Shown piece by piece: positions 18,502 to 27,938 of a stretch of DNA of 64,000 nucleotides (within the stretch, counting starts at the first letter, position 1; every line of letters begins with the position of its first letter). Below the pieces are notes generated by a model. It was given only the letters and a program-made list of their open reading frames with translations. It was not told where the DNA came from and searched no databases. The position numbers and the translations under genes were made by a program. Origin of the DNA: SKVR01 sp964491395 (GTDB taxonomy: Bacteria; Bacteroidota; Bacteroidia; Bacteroidales; UBA7960). Location of the stretch: NCBI GenBank assembly GCA_964491395.1, contig CAZBGI010000009.1, positions 14,930 through 78,929 of the forward strand. Reading direction: 5' to 3'.

Positions 18502-19128
18502 TTAATCAGAAAGTTTGAATGCAATAAAAAGGTGCCCATAAGCATTCTTGCTGTCTCCCAACAGCAAATCAGAGCCGTCGCTGTCGGCCAGCTTTTGTAG
18601 TCCGATATTATAACGCAAGCCTGCCTGGACCTGCCCGACATTTAAGGCAAAACCGGCACTTATACCATAATCAAGGGTATTGAAATGGTCTCTGTCAATC
18701 TCATCATACTCGTCAATGGTGCCGGAGTATTCTACATTGCTTCCCAATAATAATCCCACATAAGGGCCGGCATGGAATTCCAGCATATCAATGGGACGGA
18801 ATACGGCCAAAACCGGTACTTCCAGGTAATTGAGATTGAAATCGACCGTTTGATCGATAAAACCATTATAGGTAGCCCTGGTTCCTTTGGTCGTGAACAG
18901 CAACTCGGGCTGCAAACCAAAAGTCTCCAAAAACATTGCCTGGCTGAAAAAACCGGCGTGAAATCCAAACCTTGCGTTTTCATCGTCTAATTCTTCTTCG
19001 TCGATGTAAAGATTACTCATTGTCAAACCTCCCTTTATTCCTCCGCTTACATTCTGGGCTTTCGCCGTGGGAGTTGTGAATAGTGCAAGCATTCCTGTCA
19101 GAACAATTATCGAAAAAATCTTTTTCAT
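18502..19128 (-). CDS. PorT-family outer-membrane beta-barrel protein
   Basis: 208 residues with a signal peptide ending at AKAQ (about residue 25), a typical Bacteroidota start SGGIKGGLTMSNL, then alternating amphipathic strands and a barrel ending FIAFKLSD. It is expected in the outer membrane. PorT-like barrels are numerous and mostly without assigned function; the name refers to family only. Monocistronic, with its own terminator and a candidate promoter. Confidence 0.85.
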   Translation of the reverse strand: MKKIFSIIVLTGMLALFTTPTAKAQNVSGGIKGGLTMSNLYIDEEELDDENARFGFHAGFFSQAMFLETFGLQPELLFTTKGTRATYNGFIDQTVDFNLNYLEVPVLAVFRPIDMLEFHAGPYVGLLLGSNVEYSGTIDEYDEIDRDHFNTLDYGISAGFALNVGQVQAGLRYNIGLQKLADSDGSDLLLGDSKNAYGHLFIAFKLSD

Positions 19129-19213
19129 AACGTAGTATATTGAATTTATTAATTAATATGTGAATTAGGTTCCGGGCGTTTAAAAAACTTCGCTTAAACA
19201 ATTACGGGTAATT

Positions 19214-19221
19214 CAAATGTA
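19214..19221 (-). promoter_or_regulatory. Candidate -7 element for the barrel gene
   Basis: The minus strand reads TACATTTG, matching TAnnTTTG, about 85 bp upstream of the start at 19128. No matching -33 box. The rest of 19129-19515 contains no gene. Confidence 0.35.
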
Positions 19222-19477
19222 GTGCCGTGAAATTGTACATATGTTTGATTGAATAAGGTAAGTGTCATGAATATAGTAGGTTGTATGGTGTTTTGTGGGT
19301 TGGGGCAGAATGAAATATCGTGAATCCTCATGCATCCTTGTGTAAAATCATCCACAAAGTGAGGAATTGTAAACCCAGCGTCATTGTAAAGTATCCGATC
19401 AATTCAGGGTTGGGCGCTCGTTACCAGAGAAGATCACAAAAAAAAATACACAAAGTAAACCAGATTAGTAAAAACAG

Positions 19478-19491
19478 TTTACCTTTGTAAA
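19478..19491 (+). promoter_or_regulatory. tetR promoter -7 element overlapped by a palindromic operator candidate
   Basis: TACCTTTG (19480-19487) fits the -7 consensus, 29 bp before the TetR start. It is covered by the inverted repeat TTTAC-CTTT-GTAAA (19478-19491). A GTAAAC at 19455 and GTTTAC at 19477 form a second inverted pair. This suggests autorepression by TetR. Confidence 0.5.
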
Positions 19492-19515
19492 GCAATTCAC
19501 TTTTTACCATTCACC

Positions 19516-20112
19516 ATGAAGGATCGTATAATAAAAGCTGCAGATGTTCTTTTTGCTCAGTATGGTTTCAGTAAAACCACTGCTGAAGAGATTGCCAGGC
19601 AGGCCGGCATAAGTAAGCGCACACTTTACAAATACTTTGAAAGCAAGTTGCAGATTCTTAATACCCTTATTGAAGAAAAGCTGGAGTTTCTCAGAGTCGA
19701 GCTTAGTGAAATTCTTAGCTTGAAAATTGACTTTCCGGAAAAGATGCGCAGGATAACCACCAGTGTAGCAGTTACATTATCCGGGATGTCGAGCCACTTT
19801 ATGGAGGATTTACAGCGCAATACACCGAAAACCTGGGAAAAAATCTCAGGTTTCCGCAAGGAAATGGTGCATGTTTATTTTCCCATGTTACTGGATGAAG
19901 GGATAAAAGAGGGTCATTTCAAGAAAACGCTCAACAAAGGGGTGGCTGTGATGCTGATGATGAATGCCATGGAAATTATTATCAATCCCCAAATGGTTTC
20001 GGCCCTTCCTGATGGGCTGGCCCAACAGGTGCCGGTAAAACCTGAAGAACTGTTCGACAAAATAATTGAAATCATTTACGACGGCATCCACCAGGGAGAA
20101 AGTATTTTTTGA
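19516..20112 (+). CDS. TetR/AcrR-family transcriptional regulator
   Basis: 198 residues. The N-terminal helix-turn-helix (about residues 1-47) reads KAADVLFAQYGFSKTTAEEIARQ then AGISKRTLYKYFESK, a textbook TetR DNA-binding domain. The C-terminal ligand domain is variable. It stands 194 bp upstream of a TolC-adaptor-RND operon in the same direction, so it most likely represses that pump and responds to a pump substrate. Confidence 0.92.
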   Translation: MKDRIIKAADVLFAQYGFSKTTAEEIARQAGISKRTLYKYFESKLQILNTLIEEKLEFLRVELSEILSLKIDFPEKMRRITTSVAVTLSGMSSHFMEDLQRNTPKTWEKISGFRKEMVHVYFPMLLDEGIKEGHFKKTLNKGVAVMLMMNAMEIIINPQMVSALPDGLAQQVPVKPEELFDKIIEIIYDGIHQGESIF

Positions 20113-20306
20113 AAAATCCTTGACTTGTGAATTCCAGGCGTTACTCCTGCTCATTGACGGTTTTGCATGTCTGAACCCATCCCTGAATAGCCAAAGACAC
20201 ACATGCTAAGGATTATGTAGAATCAAAAAAAATAGAACCCTTATAAAAGCAGATAGTAGTGAAATGATGGTAGAAATCTTACAACGTTGCAGTTAATCAT
20301 ATAGTT

Positions 20307-21767
20307 ATGAGTCCATTGAAATGGGTTATCCTTTCTGTTTTACTATGCGTTACCCTTGCCGTAAAGGGTGAACGGCTAATTACCCTGGAGGAAGCCAGGA
20401 CGCTGGCTCTTGAGAACAACCGGACACTGCAGGTTTCGGCCCGGCAGGCCCAGGCAGCTCAGTCTTTGCGTAAAGCATCCTACAGCAGGTTTTTTCCTTC
20501 CATGGATTTTAGTGCACAGTACATCCGGATGAATAAACCGTTTAACCTGCTGTCAAAGAGTTTGTTCTTACCGGTAGTTCCTTTCCAGGCCATTAACCCC
20601 GAAACCGGTAATATAAAACCCATGGAATTGTTGCAAAGTGACCCTCCGGTATTGGTTTTCGGACCCGACGGAAGTCCCTTGCGAGATGCAGAGGGAAACT
20701 TTGTTTTTCAGCAGTACGCTTATCTTCCGCAATCAGAGGCAGAATTAGGGCAACATAACAATGTGTTGATGAACCTCAGCCTCATGCAGCCTATTTACAC
20801 CGGTGGAAAAATCAAGGCACAATACCGGGCGGCTGGTCATATGGAAAAAATGGCCCAATTAAACAGCCAGCTGTCTGAGGCTGAAATAATGCTGGAGGTA
20901 GAGTCTTTTTTCTGGCAATTAATTACCGTGCAACAGAAAAAAAAACTGGCCCGTCAATACAAAGAAATGCTGGAGTCATTGGTGTATGATATGGAGGGAT
21001 ACCTGGAAGAGGGTATCGTAAACCGGAATGAATTGTTGCAGGCAAAGGTAGCGCTTAATGAGTCGGAGCTGGAGTTGCTCAAAGCCGAAAATGGTCACAA
21101 AAAATTGTCGATGGCACTAAGCCGTTTAACGGGATTGTCTGTGCATGATACGCTGGTGGCACAAGATGAAACTAAAATGGAGCTCCGTGAATACACCCTG
21201 GAGGAGTTATGGAGGCAGGGCCTGGAACAACGTCCCGAGATGCTGTTGGTACAGGAAAAGGCCGGACTTGCCGGTTCCATGGCCGATCTTGCCGGTGCGG
21301 CCCGTTATCCTGATCTGGCACTTGGTGCTTCGTACTATGCGGTTAATCCTAACCCGTACAACGGTTTGGAAAAGGAGTTCGGACACGACTGGTTTGTGGG
21401 GCTCACCCTGACTGTTCCCGTTTTTCATTGGGGAGAAAGGCGTCAACTATACCAGGCTGCCCTGTACGATAAGAGGGCGCAGCAAACAGAAACCGAAGAT
21501 ACCCGGGAACTTATCAGGCTGGATATCTCCCGTGCGTATTTTGAATATACGGAAAGGAAAATGGAGGTAGATATCAAAACGATCTCTCTGGAGCAGGCAC
21601 GGGAAAATCTGGACATCGCAAAAGATAATTTTAGCGTGGGGAAGGTGCAAAGTACCGAACTGCTCGAAGCTCAAACCCTGTGGCACCAGGCACAAACGGA
21701 TTTGATTGAAAGTCAGTCAGAATTGCGAACAGCACATGCTGCGCTGGAGAAAGCCATCGGTAACTAA
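20307..21767 (+). CDS. TolC-family outer-membrane efflux protein
   Basis: 486 residues: signal peptide to about residue 20, then ITLEEARTLALENNRTLQVSARQ and two long helical hairpin repeats with the conserved NVLMNLSLMQPIYTGGKIKAQY and FVGLTLTVPVFHWGERRQ strands. It forms the outer-membrane channel of the tripartite pump. The adaptor gene begins 58 bp downstream. Confidence 0.93.
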   Translation: MSPLKWVILSVLLCVTLAVKGERLITLEEARTLALENNRTLQVSARQAQAAQSLRKASYSRFFPSMDFSAQYIRMNKPFNLLSKSLFLPVVPFQAINPETGNIKPMELLQSDPPVLVFGPDGSPLRDAEGNFVFQQYAYLPQSEAELGQHNNVLMNLSLMQPIYTGGKIKAQYRAAGHMEKMAQLNSQLSEAEIMLEVESFFWQLITVQQKKKLARQYKEMLESLVYDMEGYLEEGIVNRNELLQAKVALNESELELLKAENGHKKLSMALSRLTGLSVHDTLVAQDETKMELREYTLEELWRQGLEQRPEMLLVQEKAGLAGSMADLAGAARYPDLALGASYYAVNPNPYNGLEKEFGHDWFVGLTLTVPVFHWGERRQLYQAALYDKRAQQTETEDTRELIRLDISRAYFEYTERKMEVDIKTISLEQARENLDIAKDNFSVGKVQSTELLEAQTLWHQAQTDLIESQSELRTAHAALEKAIGN

Positions 21768-21825
21768 ATACAGGGTGTGCCAAAGATTGATTTATTTTGA
21801 AAAATCACATAATATCTAATATGTC

Positions 21826-22857
21826 ATGCGAAATTGTCTAATCATCTGGATGGTAGTATTCCTGTTTTCTTGTTCGCAAAATCAGGAGCAAAAGGGGCTC
21901 TCTGACAATCATGGCCATCCGGTAGTAAGAACCGTAAATCCTGTTGAAAGAGAGTACCAGCCATCTTATACCTATATGGGCACCCTAAAACCCTGGCGGG
22001 AGGCCAATCTGGGGACCTCCATCCCGGGAAGGGTAGAAAAAATCTACTTCAGTGAAGGCACCTTCGTGGAGCAGGGAACGCTTATTGCCCGCCTGAGTGC
22101 TGAACCTGAAATCATGGCAAGAGCAGAAAGAGAGGCGCTGGAGAGTGATTTTGACAGGGTGAGCCGGCTCAGAGAACGAGGTTCCATCACCCGCCAGGAA
22201 TACGACCATGTTGAGGCTCAGTATAAGGCGGCTGTTGCCAAACATGAGATGATGGTGAAAAATACCCAAATCAGAGCCCCTTTCGCAGGTACTATCATGG
22301 AAATCCTTGTTCAGGAAGGAGAGACATTTGTCTTTATGCCCGCCATGGAGGCCGGTGCTTCTTTCAGCCCGGGTATTGTAAGACTGATGCAGTTAAACCC
22401 CCTGATGGCCGAATTTCATATTCCCGAAAAAGAGTTACATGTGCTCACCCAATCCCCTGAAATAACCCTTAGGGCCGATGCTTTGCCCGATCAAACCTAT
22501 GCAGCTACTTTGCACAAAACCTCTTCAATGGTTTCAAAAGGAAATCGCACCCTGGAAGCAGCCGTAAAAATTGAGGATCCCGGCGATGATTTGCTGGTAG
22601 GTATGTATGCCCGGGTAGATGTGAAATTGCCAGCCGAAACCCATTGGTTTATTCCTGCTCATGCCCTGGAGGAAAATGAGGAAGGTTTCTTCGTGTGGAT
22701 TGCTGACGAACAGGGAAGAGCCCTTAAAAAGTCTGTGCAGCGCCTTTTCACAGATACAGGAGAAGTTGCCGTTGAGGGGCTGCGCGCTGATGACAAAGTT
22801 GTCGTTGCTGGCAGTAATGTGCTGAGTGAAGGTGTGGTTGTTCGAATAGTCCAATAG
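21826..22857 (+). CDS. RND efflux periplasmic adaptor lipoprotein (HlyD/AcrA family)
   Basis: 343 residues with a lipoprotein signal (VVFLFSC, cysteine near residue 16). Barrel-sandwich halves flank a short helical hairpin: GTSIPGRVEKIYFSEGTFVEQG and NTQIRAPFAGTIMEILVQEG. A beta-barrel domain and a membrane-proximal domain ending DDKVVVAGSNVLSEG follow. It links the inner-membrane pump to TolC. Lies between the two in one operon. Confidence 0.92.
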   Translation: MRNCLIIWMVVFLFSCSQNQEQKGLSDNHGHPVVRTVNPVEREYQPSYTYMGTLKPWREANLGTSIPGRVEKIYFSEGTFVEQGTLIARLSAEPEIMARAEREALESDFDRVSRLRERGSITRQEYDHVEAQYKAAVAKHEMMVKNTQIRAPFAGTIMEILVQEGETFVFMPAMEAGASFSPGIVRLMQLNPLMAEFHIPEKELHVLTQSPEITLRADALPDQTYAATLHKTSSMVSKGNRTLEAAVKIEDPGDDLLVGMYARVDVKLPAETHWFIPAHALEENEEGFFVWIADEQGRALKKSVQRLFTDTGEVAVEGLRADDKVVVAGSNVLSEGVVVRIVQ

Positions 22858-22900
22858 GAATATATTTACATGTGATATAAACGAAACTTACAAAATAGCC

Positions 22901-25900
22901 ATGATTCTTCCCACTACAGGAGTCAATCGTCCCGTATTAACTTCCATGGTTTTTGCCGGCTTATTGCTTTTTGGTATCATAGCCTGGAACCTGCTCCCGA
23001 GAGATATGCTTCCCGAAATTGAAATACCTACCCTTACCGTAGTTACGCTCTATCCGGGAGCTTCCGCGGCAGATGTTGAGTCAGAAGTTACGAAACCCCT
23101 CGAAGAGGTGCTGGCAGGAGTCAACAATCTAAAGGATATTTATTCTCAATCCAAAGAAAATGTATCCTTTATTACGCTCCAGTTTGACTGGAATACGCAT
23201 CTGGATAATGCCAGTGGTTCAGTTCGTGACTTTCTGGAGTTTTCCCGTCGTGAACTTCCTTCTGAAGCTTCTTCCCCAATGATTATGCGCATATCTTCCG
23301 ATATGTTTCCTGTACTGATTTACGGGGTAAGTGCCGGGAAAAGCAAGGAGAACCTGGGGGCAATTATTGACGATCAGATAGCCAATTCCCTGAAGCGGGC
23401 CCCGGGAGTAGGTGCCCTGGTAGTAATAGGAAAACCACAGAAAGAGATAGTGGTACATGTAGATCCGCTAACCCTGGAGGCGTATCATATCAGTATTTCG
23501 CAAATTGCCCAGGCGTTGCAGGCGGACAATGCATCTATACCTGCCGGAAACCTGGTTGCCGGAAACGATGAGCTTTCGGTTGCTGTACCTGCAGGGTTTG
23601 GTTCAATAGAAGATATTGAAAATACAGTGGTAACTGCCTGGCAAAACAAGGTAATCAGGATTAAGGATATAGCCGTAGTAAAACAGCAAATGCAGGAAAA
23701 ACGCGAAACGGTCAGAATGAAAGGTGAATCTGCTGTGGGAATATTTGTACAGAAACAAGCCGGTGCCAATATTCTGGAAGTAGTAGAAGCTGTGAGGGAG
23801 GAAATGGAGTTGCTAAAACCCATGCTTCCTGATGATGTAGTGACAACTGAATTGATGGATAACTCAGAAATGGTGACCGCTACTCTCGACAACCTCTTTA
23901 CCACCATTCTTTTTGCCGGTTTGTTTGTGGTGATTGTAGTAGTTATTTTTCTCAGACGTTTCAGGAGCAGTCTTATTGTGATCCTCACGATTCCCTTCTC
24001 GCTTATCGTGGCTTTCATTTTTATGTATATCTGGGGCTTTACCATCAACATATTCTCCCTGATGTCGCTGGCTGTCGCCATTGGTATGGTTATCGACAAT
24101 AGCATTGTGGTGTTGGAAAATATAAGCCGGCATATAGAAAAAGGGGTGCCGGCATACCAGGCTGCTTTGTTTGGAACCCGTGAAATGGGTCCTGCTATCA
24201 TTGCCGCCACCCTGACCACCATTGCAGTTTTTATGCCCCTGGTATTTCTGGAAGGAGTAGTAGGGATCATGTTCAGGCAATTGGCCATCATAACGGCCAT
24301 TACTCTGCTAGCCTCTCTTTTTACAGCGCTCATGCTTACACCCATGCTGGCATCCCGACTGCTGAAACCGGAAAATAAAAAAAAGCAAAACAGCCGGTTC
24401 TGGGAGTTTAGTGAAAAGATATTCCTGAAAGTTGAACGTCATTATGCGGCAATGCTCCGGCTTTCTCTGGCCAATAAAACAGTGGTACTGGTCATTGCAT
24501 TGATTGTTTTTGCCGGCACCCTGTTCCTGGCATCAAGGATTGGTACAGATTATATTCCGGAGTTTGATGCAGGCGATTTGAGTGTAGTGGCAGAAACACG
24601 CATAGGAGCCAGCAGTGAAGAAACTTTAGAACTTACAGCCCGGCTGGAGGAGATTTTCAGAGAGGAAATTCCGGAGATTCGCAATCTATACTCCCTCACC
24701 GGACAAAGTGAACAAGGGTTGCTGAGTTCGGTAGGGTTTAAAGAAGGGAAAAACATTACCTCCGTTTTTGCCCGCACAGTGATGCCCGAAAACAGAAGCC
24801 GTTCTTCTGCAGAGATGGCTGAATGTATTCGTGAAAGGGTTAGCCAGATACCTGAAATAGAGAATTTTTCGGTGAGCGGGGGGAGCCTGATTTCTGCTGC
24901 TGTTTTGGGAAACGTAAAACCGTTGCAGGTTAAAATTTCCGGAGAGGATTTGACCGTAATAAATGCCTTTGCCCGAAACCTTACCGACACACTGCAAGAA
25001 TTAAGCAACTTTGTCAATGTTGAAAATTCTGTAGACCGGGGAAAACCCGAACTTCAGTTTGTGATTGATAAAGAGCGGGCTGCAGCACTGGGATTGAATC
25101 AGGCCATGGTTTCCATGCAGATGCGACAAAGCATTTATGGACAGGAAGCAGGAGATTATGATGAGGAAGCCATTCCTGTCAATATTCGATATGCCCCCCA
25201 ATACAGAAATAGCAGGGAAAAACTCGAAAGGATAGTATTGAACACAATGTTGGGTAGCCAGGTGCCGGTCCGACAGGTGTCACAGGTACAGGTGGTAAAT
25301 GCTCCTATGGAAATACAAAGGGAGAATCAGCAAAGAGTGGTCTATGTGACTGCCGAACCTTCCGGCACATCTTTGGGTGAAAGTGCCGGAAAGGTAGAAG
25401 AAATTCTTGAAGGGATCCCTGTTCCGGAAGGGGTGAGAGTAGAACTTGCAGGGCAGGTAAAGGAACAGGAAGAGTCTTTTGAAAACCTGAATGCAATGTT
25501 TGTTATCGGAATTTTGCTCGTGTTTATGGTGATGGCCTCCCAGTTTGAATCTCTGAAACATCCTTTCATCATTCTTTTTACCATTCCTTTCTCTCTTACC
25601 GGCGTGATAATAGCATTTGCCGTGGCCGGATTGAGTCTGAGTGTAGTAACTTTTCTGGGGGTCATCATGTTGCTCGGAATTGTGGTCAACAATGGAATTG
25701 TACTGGTAGATTATACCAATTTATTGCGAAAGAGAGATTTGGCCATAATGGAAGCACTGGAGGAAGCTGGAAAAAGCAGGCTCAGGCCTGTACTGATGAC
25801 CTCTTTCACCACCCTGCTGGGAATGGTCCCCATGGTGTTTAGCAGAGGTATTGGATCAGAAATATGGTCTCCCCTGGCCATTACCATCATTGGGGGATTA

Positions 25901-25972
25901 TTTATTTCTACTTTTATCACCCTTTTACTGGTTCCTGTAGTATATTTGTTGTTGCATAAAGCGGGAAAATAA
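22901..25972 (+). CDS. RND-family efflux permease (HAE1-like)
   Basis: 1023 residues, standard for the family: 12 predicted transmembrane helices and two large periplasmic loops. Proton-relay positions differ from AcrB: TM4 reads IGMVIDNSIVVLEN (Asp-Asn where AcrB has Asp-Asp) and TM10 reads IVVNNGIVLVDY (Asn where AcrB has the key Lys). This pattern is also known in SwrC-like and Bacteroidota HAE1 pumps. Substrate unknown: drugs, lipids or bile-like amphiphiles are all possible. Starts 43 bp after the adaptor stop. Confidence 0.93.
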   Translation: MILPTTGVNRPVLTSMVFAGLLLFGIIAWNLLPRDMLPEIEIPTLTVVTLYPGASAADVESEVTKPLEEVLAGVNNLKDIYSQSKENVSFITLQFDWNTHLDNASGSVRDFLEFSRRELPSEASSPMIMRISSDMFPVLIYGVSAGKSKENLGAIIDDQIANSLKRAPGVGALVVIGKPQKEIVVHVDPLTLEAYHISISQIAQALQADNASIPAGNLVAGNDELSVAVPAGFGSIEDIENTVVTAWQNKVIRIKDIAVVKQQMQEKRETVRMKGESAVGIFVQKQAGANILEVVEAVREEMELLKPMLPDDVVTTELMDNSEMVTATLDNLFTTILFAGLFVVIVVVIFLRRFRSSLIVILTIPFSLIVAFIFMYIWGFTINIFSLMSLAVAIGMVIDNSIVVLENISRHIEKGVPAYQAALFGTREMGPAIIAATLTTIAVFMPLVFLEGVVGIMFRQLAIITAITLLASLFTALMLTPMLASRLLKPENKKKQNSRFWEFSEKIFLKVERHYAAMLRLSLANKTVVLVIALIVFAGTLFLASRIGTDYIPEFDAGDLSVVAETRIGASSEETLELTARLEEIFREEIPEIRNLYSLTGQSEQGLLSSVGFKEGKNITSVFARTVMPENRSRSSAEMAECIRERVSQIPEIENFSVSGGSLISAAVLGNVKPLQVKISGEDLTVINAFARNLTDTLQELSNFVNVENSVDRGKPELQFVIDKERAAALGLNQAMVSMQMRQSIYGQEAGDYDEEAIPVNIRYAPQYRNSREKLERIVLNTMLGSQVPVRQVSQVQVVNAPMEIQRENQQRVVYVTAEPSGTSLGESAGKVEEILEGIPVPEGVRVELAGQVKEQEESFENLNAMFVIGILLVFMVMASQFESLKHPFIILFTIPFSLTGVIIAFAVAGLSLSVVTFLGVIMLLGIVVNNGIVLVDYTNLLRKRDLAIMEALEEAGKSRLRPVLMTSFTTLLGMVPMVFSRGIGSEIWSPLAITIIGGLFISTFITLLLVPVVYLLLHKAGK

Positions 25973-25993
25973 AAACCAACAACTCCAACCATT

Positions 25994-27136
25994 ATGAACC
26001 GTACCTTTATTGTAATTATAGTTCTTCTGGCAGTCATCGTACTCGTTATTATACTGTTACCTTTTTATTTGCGTACGGCATTGACATATCAAACGCCAGA
26101 CATTGATGATTACCGGATTTTTCCCAATCGCACCATAGAAGCTAACCAGCCGGAACCCTGGGAAAAACACGAACTATATGGAACATTGCAAATTCCCAGG
26201 GCTTACAGCGATAGTTTTTTTAAATTTGAACCCATCGCATTTCTTATTCTTCAGAACGGCAAACTATTATTTGAAGAATATTATGATGAGCATCAACCTG
26301 AAGATTTGTCGGGTTCATTTTCCATGGCCAAAACCATAGTTGCGCTTATGATTGGAGCTGCCATTGATGATGGTTATATTGACGATATTCATCAGCCGGT
26401 AAGCGATTTCTTGCCCGATTTTGCCATTGCTCAGCATGATGTTACCTTGTACCACCTGCTTACCATGACTTCCGGATTGGATTGGGATGAGGAGTATGCA
26501 GCCGCGTTTTCCATTACCACCAAAGCTTATTATGGCAAGGACCTTGAAGAGCTCCTGAAGCCTATTGGTATTGTTGAGCCTCCGGGAAGTGTTTTTTATT
26601 ACAACAGTGGTTCTACCCAGTTGCTGGCTTTTATCTTAGAAAAGGCAACCGGAAGAAACATGTCGGATTATTTTACGGAACGGATTTGGTCCCGAATCGG
26701 GGCTGAAAACGATGCCTTGTGGAGCCTTGACCATGAAAAGGGTACAGAAAAAGCGTATTGTTGTTTCAATAGCAACGCCCGGGATTTTGCACGGCTGGGG
26801 CAATTGATCCTTAATGGTGGCTACTGGAATGATGAGCAAATTATCTCTCCCGAGTATATCATGCAGATGACCACTCCTCTCAATTATGTTTCTGATAAGA
26901 AGGGGAAAGAGGTGGATTATTATGGTCTTCAAACCTGGATTCTTCATCATCGCGGAATGAGTATCCCCTATTTCAGGGGTATTTTGGGCCAATACATCTT
27001 TGTTGTGCCCGAAATGGATGCTGTATTTGTACGACTCGGGCACAAACGATCCGATTACAGAATCAATGATATCCCCTCCGATATCCTTATTTACACCGAC
27101 ATGTTCCTGGAGATGATGGATGCAATGGAAAAGTAG
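25994..27136 (+). CDS. Membrane-anchored serine hydrolase of the class C beta-lactamase/esterase family
   Basis: 380 residues with one N-terminal transmembrane helix (about 5-29), so anchored facing the periplasm. The SxxK nucleophile motif is FSMAKTIVAL near residue 112, and the YxN-type motif is FYYNSGSTQL near 202. This family includes esterases and D-aminopeptidases as well as lactamases, so resistance should not be assumed. It follows the RND gene by only 21 bp and is likely part of the TetR-controlled operon, perhaps modifying a pump substrate. Confidence 0.85.
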   Translation: MNRTFIVIIVLLAVIVLVIILLPFYLRTALTYQTPDIDDYRIFPNRTIEANQPEPWEKHELYGTLQIPRAYSDSFFKFEPIAFLILQNGKLLFEEYYDEHQPEDLSGSFSMAKTIVALMIGAAIDDGYIDDIHQPVSDFLPDFAIAQHDVTLYHLLTMTSGLDWDEEYAAAFSITTKAYYGKDLEELLKPIGIVEPPGSVFYYNSGSTQLLAFILEKATGRNMSDYFTERIWSRIGAENDALWSLDHEKGTEKAYCCFNSNARDFARLGQLILNGGYWNDEQIISPEYIMQMTTPLNYVSDKKGKEVDYYGLQTWILHHRGMSIPYFRGILGQYIFVVPEMDAVFVRLGHKRSDYRINDIPSDILIYTDMFLEMMDAMEK

Positions 27137-27316
27137 CCCTTTCATCCTTCCCGTATTTTCTCTCAGATTCATAATATCGTCGCCCGGCCGGCGTTATTCG
27201 TGCACCAGGGCAAATAGCCTGATTTTTTCAGGATTCATTTTATCCCAGACAGCATGGAGGTGCTTCCGGTATGGTTAAGGTGGAATTTTGTGTCAAATAA
27301 ATAAAAAACAAGGCAT

Positions 27317-27342
27317 TTTGTCTGAAAAAATATCTAAATTCG
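27317..27342 (+). promoter_or_regulatory. Candidate promoter of the SPOR lipoprotein gene
   Basis: TTTG (27317-27320), 14 bp, TAAATTCG (27335-27342): one mismatch to TTTG-N14/15-TAnnTTTG. It is 60 bp upstream of the start codon. Confidence 0.45.
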
Positions 27343-27402
27343 CTATGAATTCTGTAGAAGGAATTATGAATAGTATACTAAACTTTAAATCGAAACAGAA
27401 AT

Positions 27403-27849
27403 ATGAAAACGAAACTGGTATTGCTGGTTGCAGCCTTCATCGTTGTTGTGGGTTGCAAGTCTCAGAAAATGGGTGCTGCAGAACAATCGCAGAGCGAAAG
27501 ACCTGTTATTGAAAAAGAGACGGATATGGCCGTTGAAGTGGATCATACCACGGGTATCATGTCTTTGGAAGAGAGTTTTTCTTTTACCCGTGATGAAGAT
27601 AAATTATCCCATGATGAGAGAGCCTTTTTTGTTATTATTGGAAGTTTTCGCAACAAAGACAATGCAGACCGCTATAGCCAAACATTAAAGAACAAAGGTT
27701 TTGACCCCGTTATTTTGCTGAGTGAAGCCGGGTTGCATCGCGTTTCGGTTGATTCTTTTAAGGAGGAGAATGATGCCAGGGACAGAATTCTGCAAATACG
27801 TTCTCAGTATAAGGAGCATGAAGATACCTGGCTTCTGGTCAGAAAATAA
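27403..27849 (+). CDS. SPOR-domain lipoprotein
   Basis: 148 residues with a lipoprotein signal (IVVVGCKSQ; cysteine near 18), an acidic linker, and a C-terminal SPOR domain (about 72-148: FFVIIGSFRNKDNADRYSQ to TWLLVRK). SPOR domains bind denuded peptidoglycan at division sites, so this is probably an envelope protein involved in septation or wall turnover. Monocistronic; a shared terminator separates it from the convergent DUF302 gene. Confidence 0.85.
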   Translation: MKTKLVLLVAAFIVVVGCKSQKMGAAEQSQSERPVIEKETDMAVEVDHTTGIMSLEESFSFTRDEDKLSHDERAFFVIIGSFRNKDNADRYSQTLKNKGFDPVILLSEAGLHRVSVDSFKEENDARDRILQIRSQYKEHEDTWLLVRK

Positions 27850-27854
27850 CCCCT

Positions 27855-27889
27855 AAAAAAGAAAGAGCCGGATATCACATCGGCTCTTT
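27855..27889 (-). terminator. Terminator between convergent SPOR and DUF302 genes
   Basis: Nine-base stem AAAGAGCCG / CGGCTCTTT (27862-27870 with 27881-27889). The minus strand continues into a T run (A run at 27855-27860), so it best serves the DUF302 gene. On the plus strand the tail is poor. Confidence 0.75.
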
Positions 27890-27938
27890 CGCAATAAGCA
27901 CCAATCAAAAAAAGACATTCTGTACTTTTTTCCTTTTC

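Noticed and set aside
25994..27136. Class C beta-lactamase (antibiotic resistance)
   Set aside because: SxxK and YxN-type motifs are shared by esterases and peptidases; the protein is membrane-anchored and lies in an efflux operon, so only the broad family is called.
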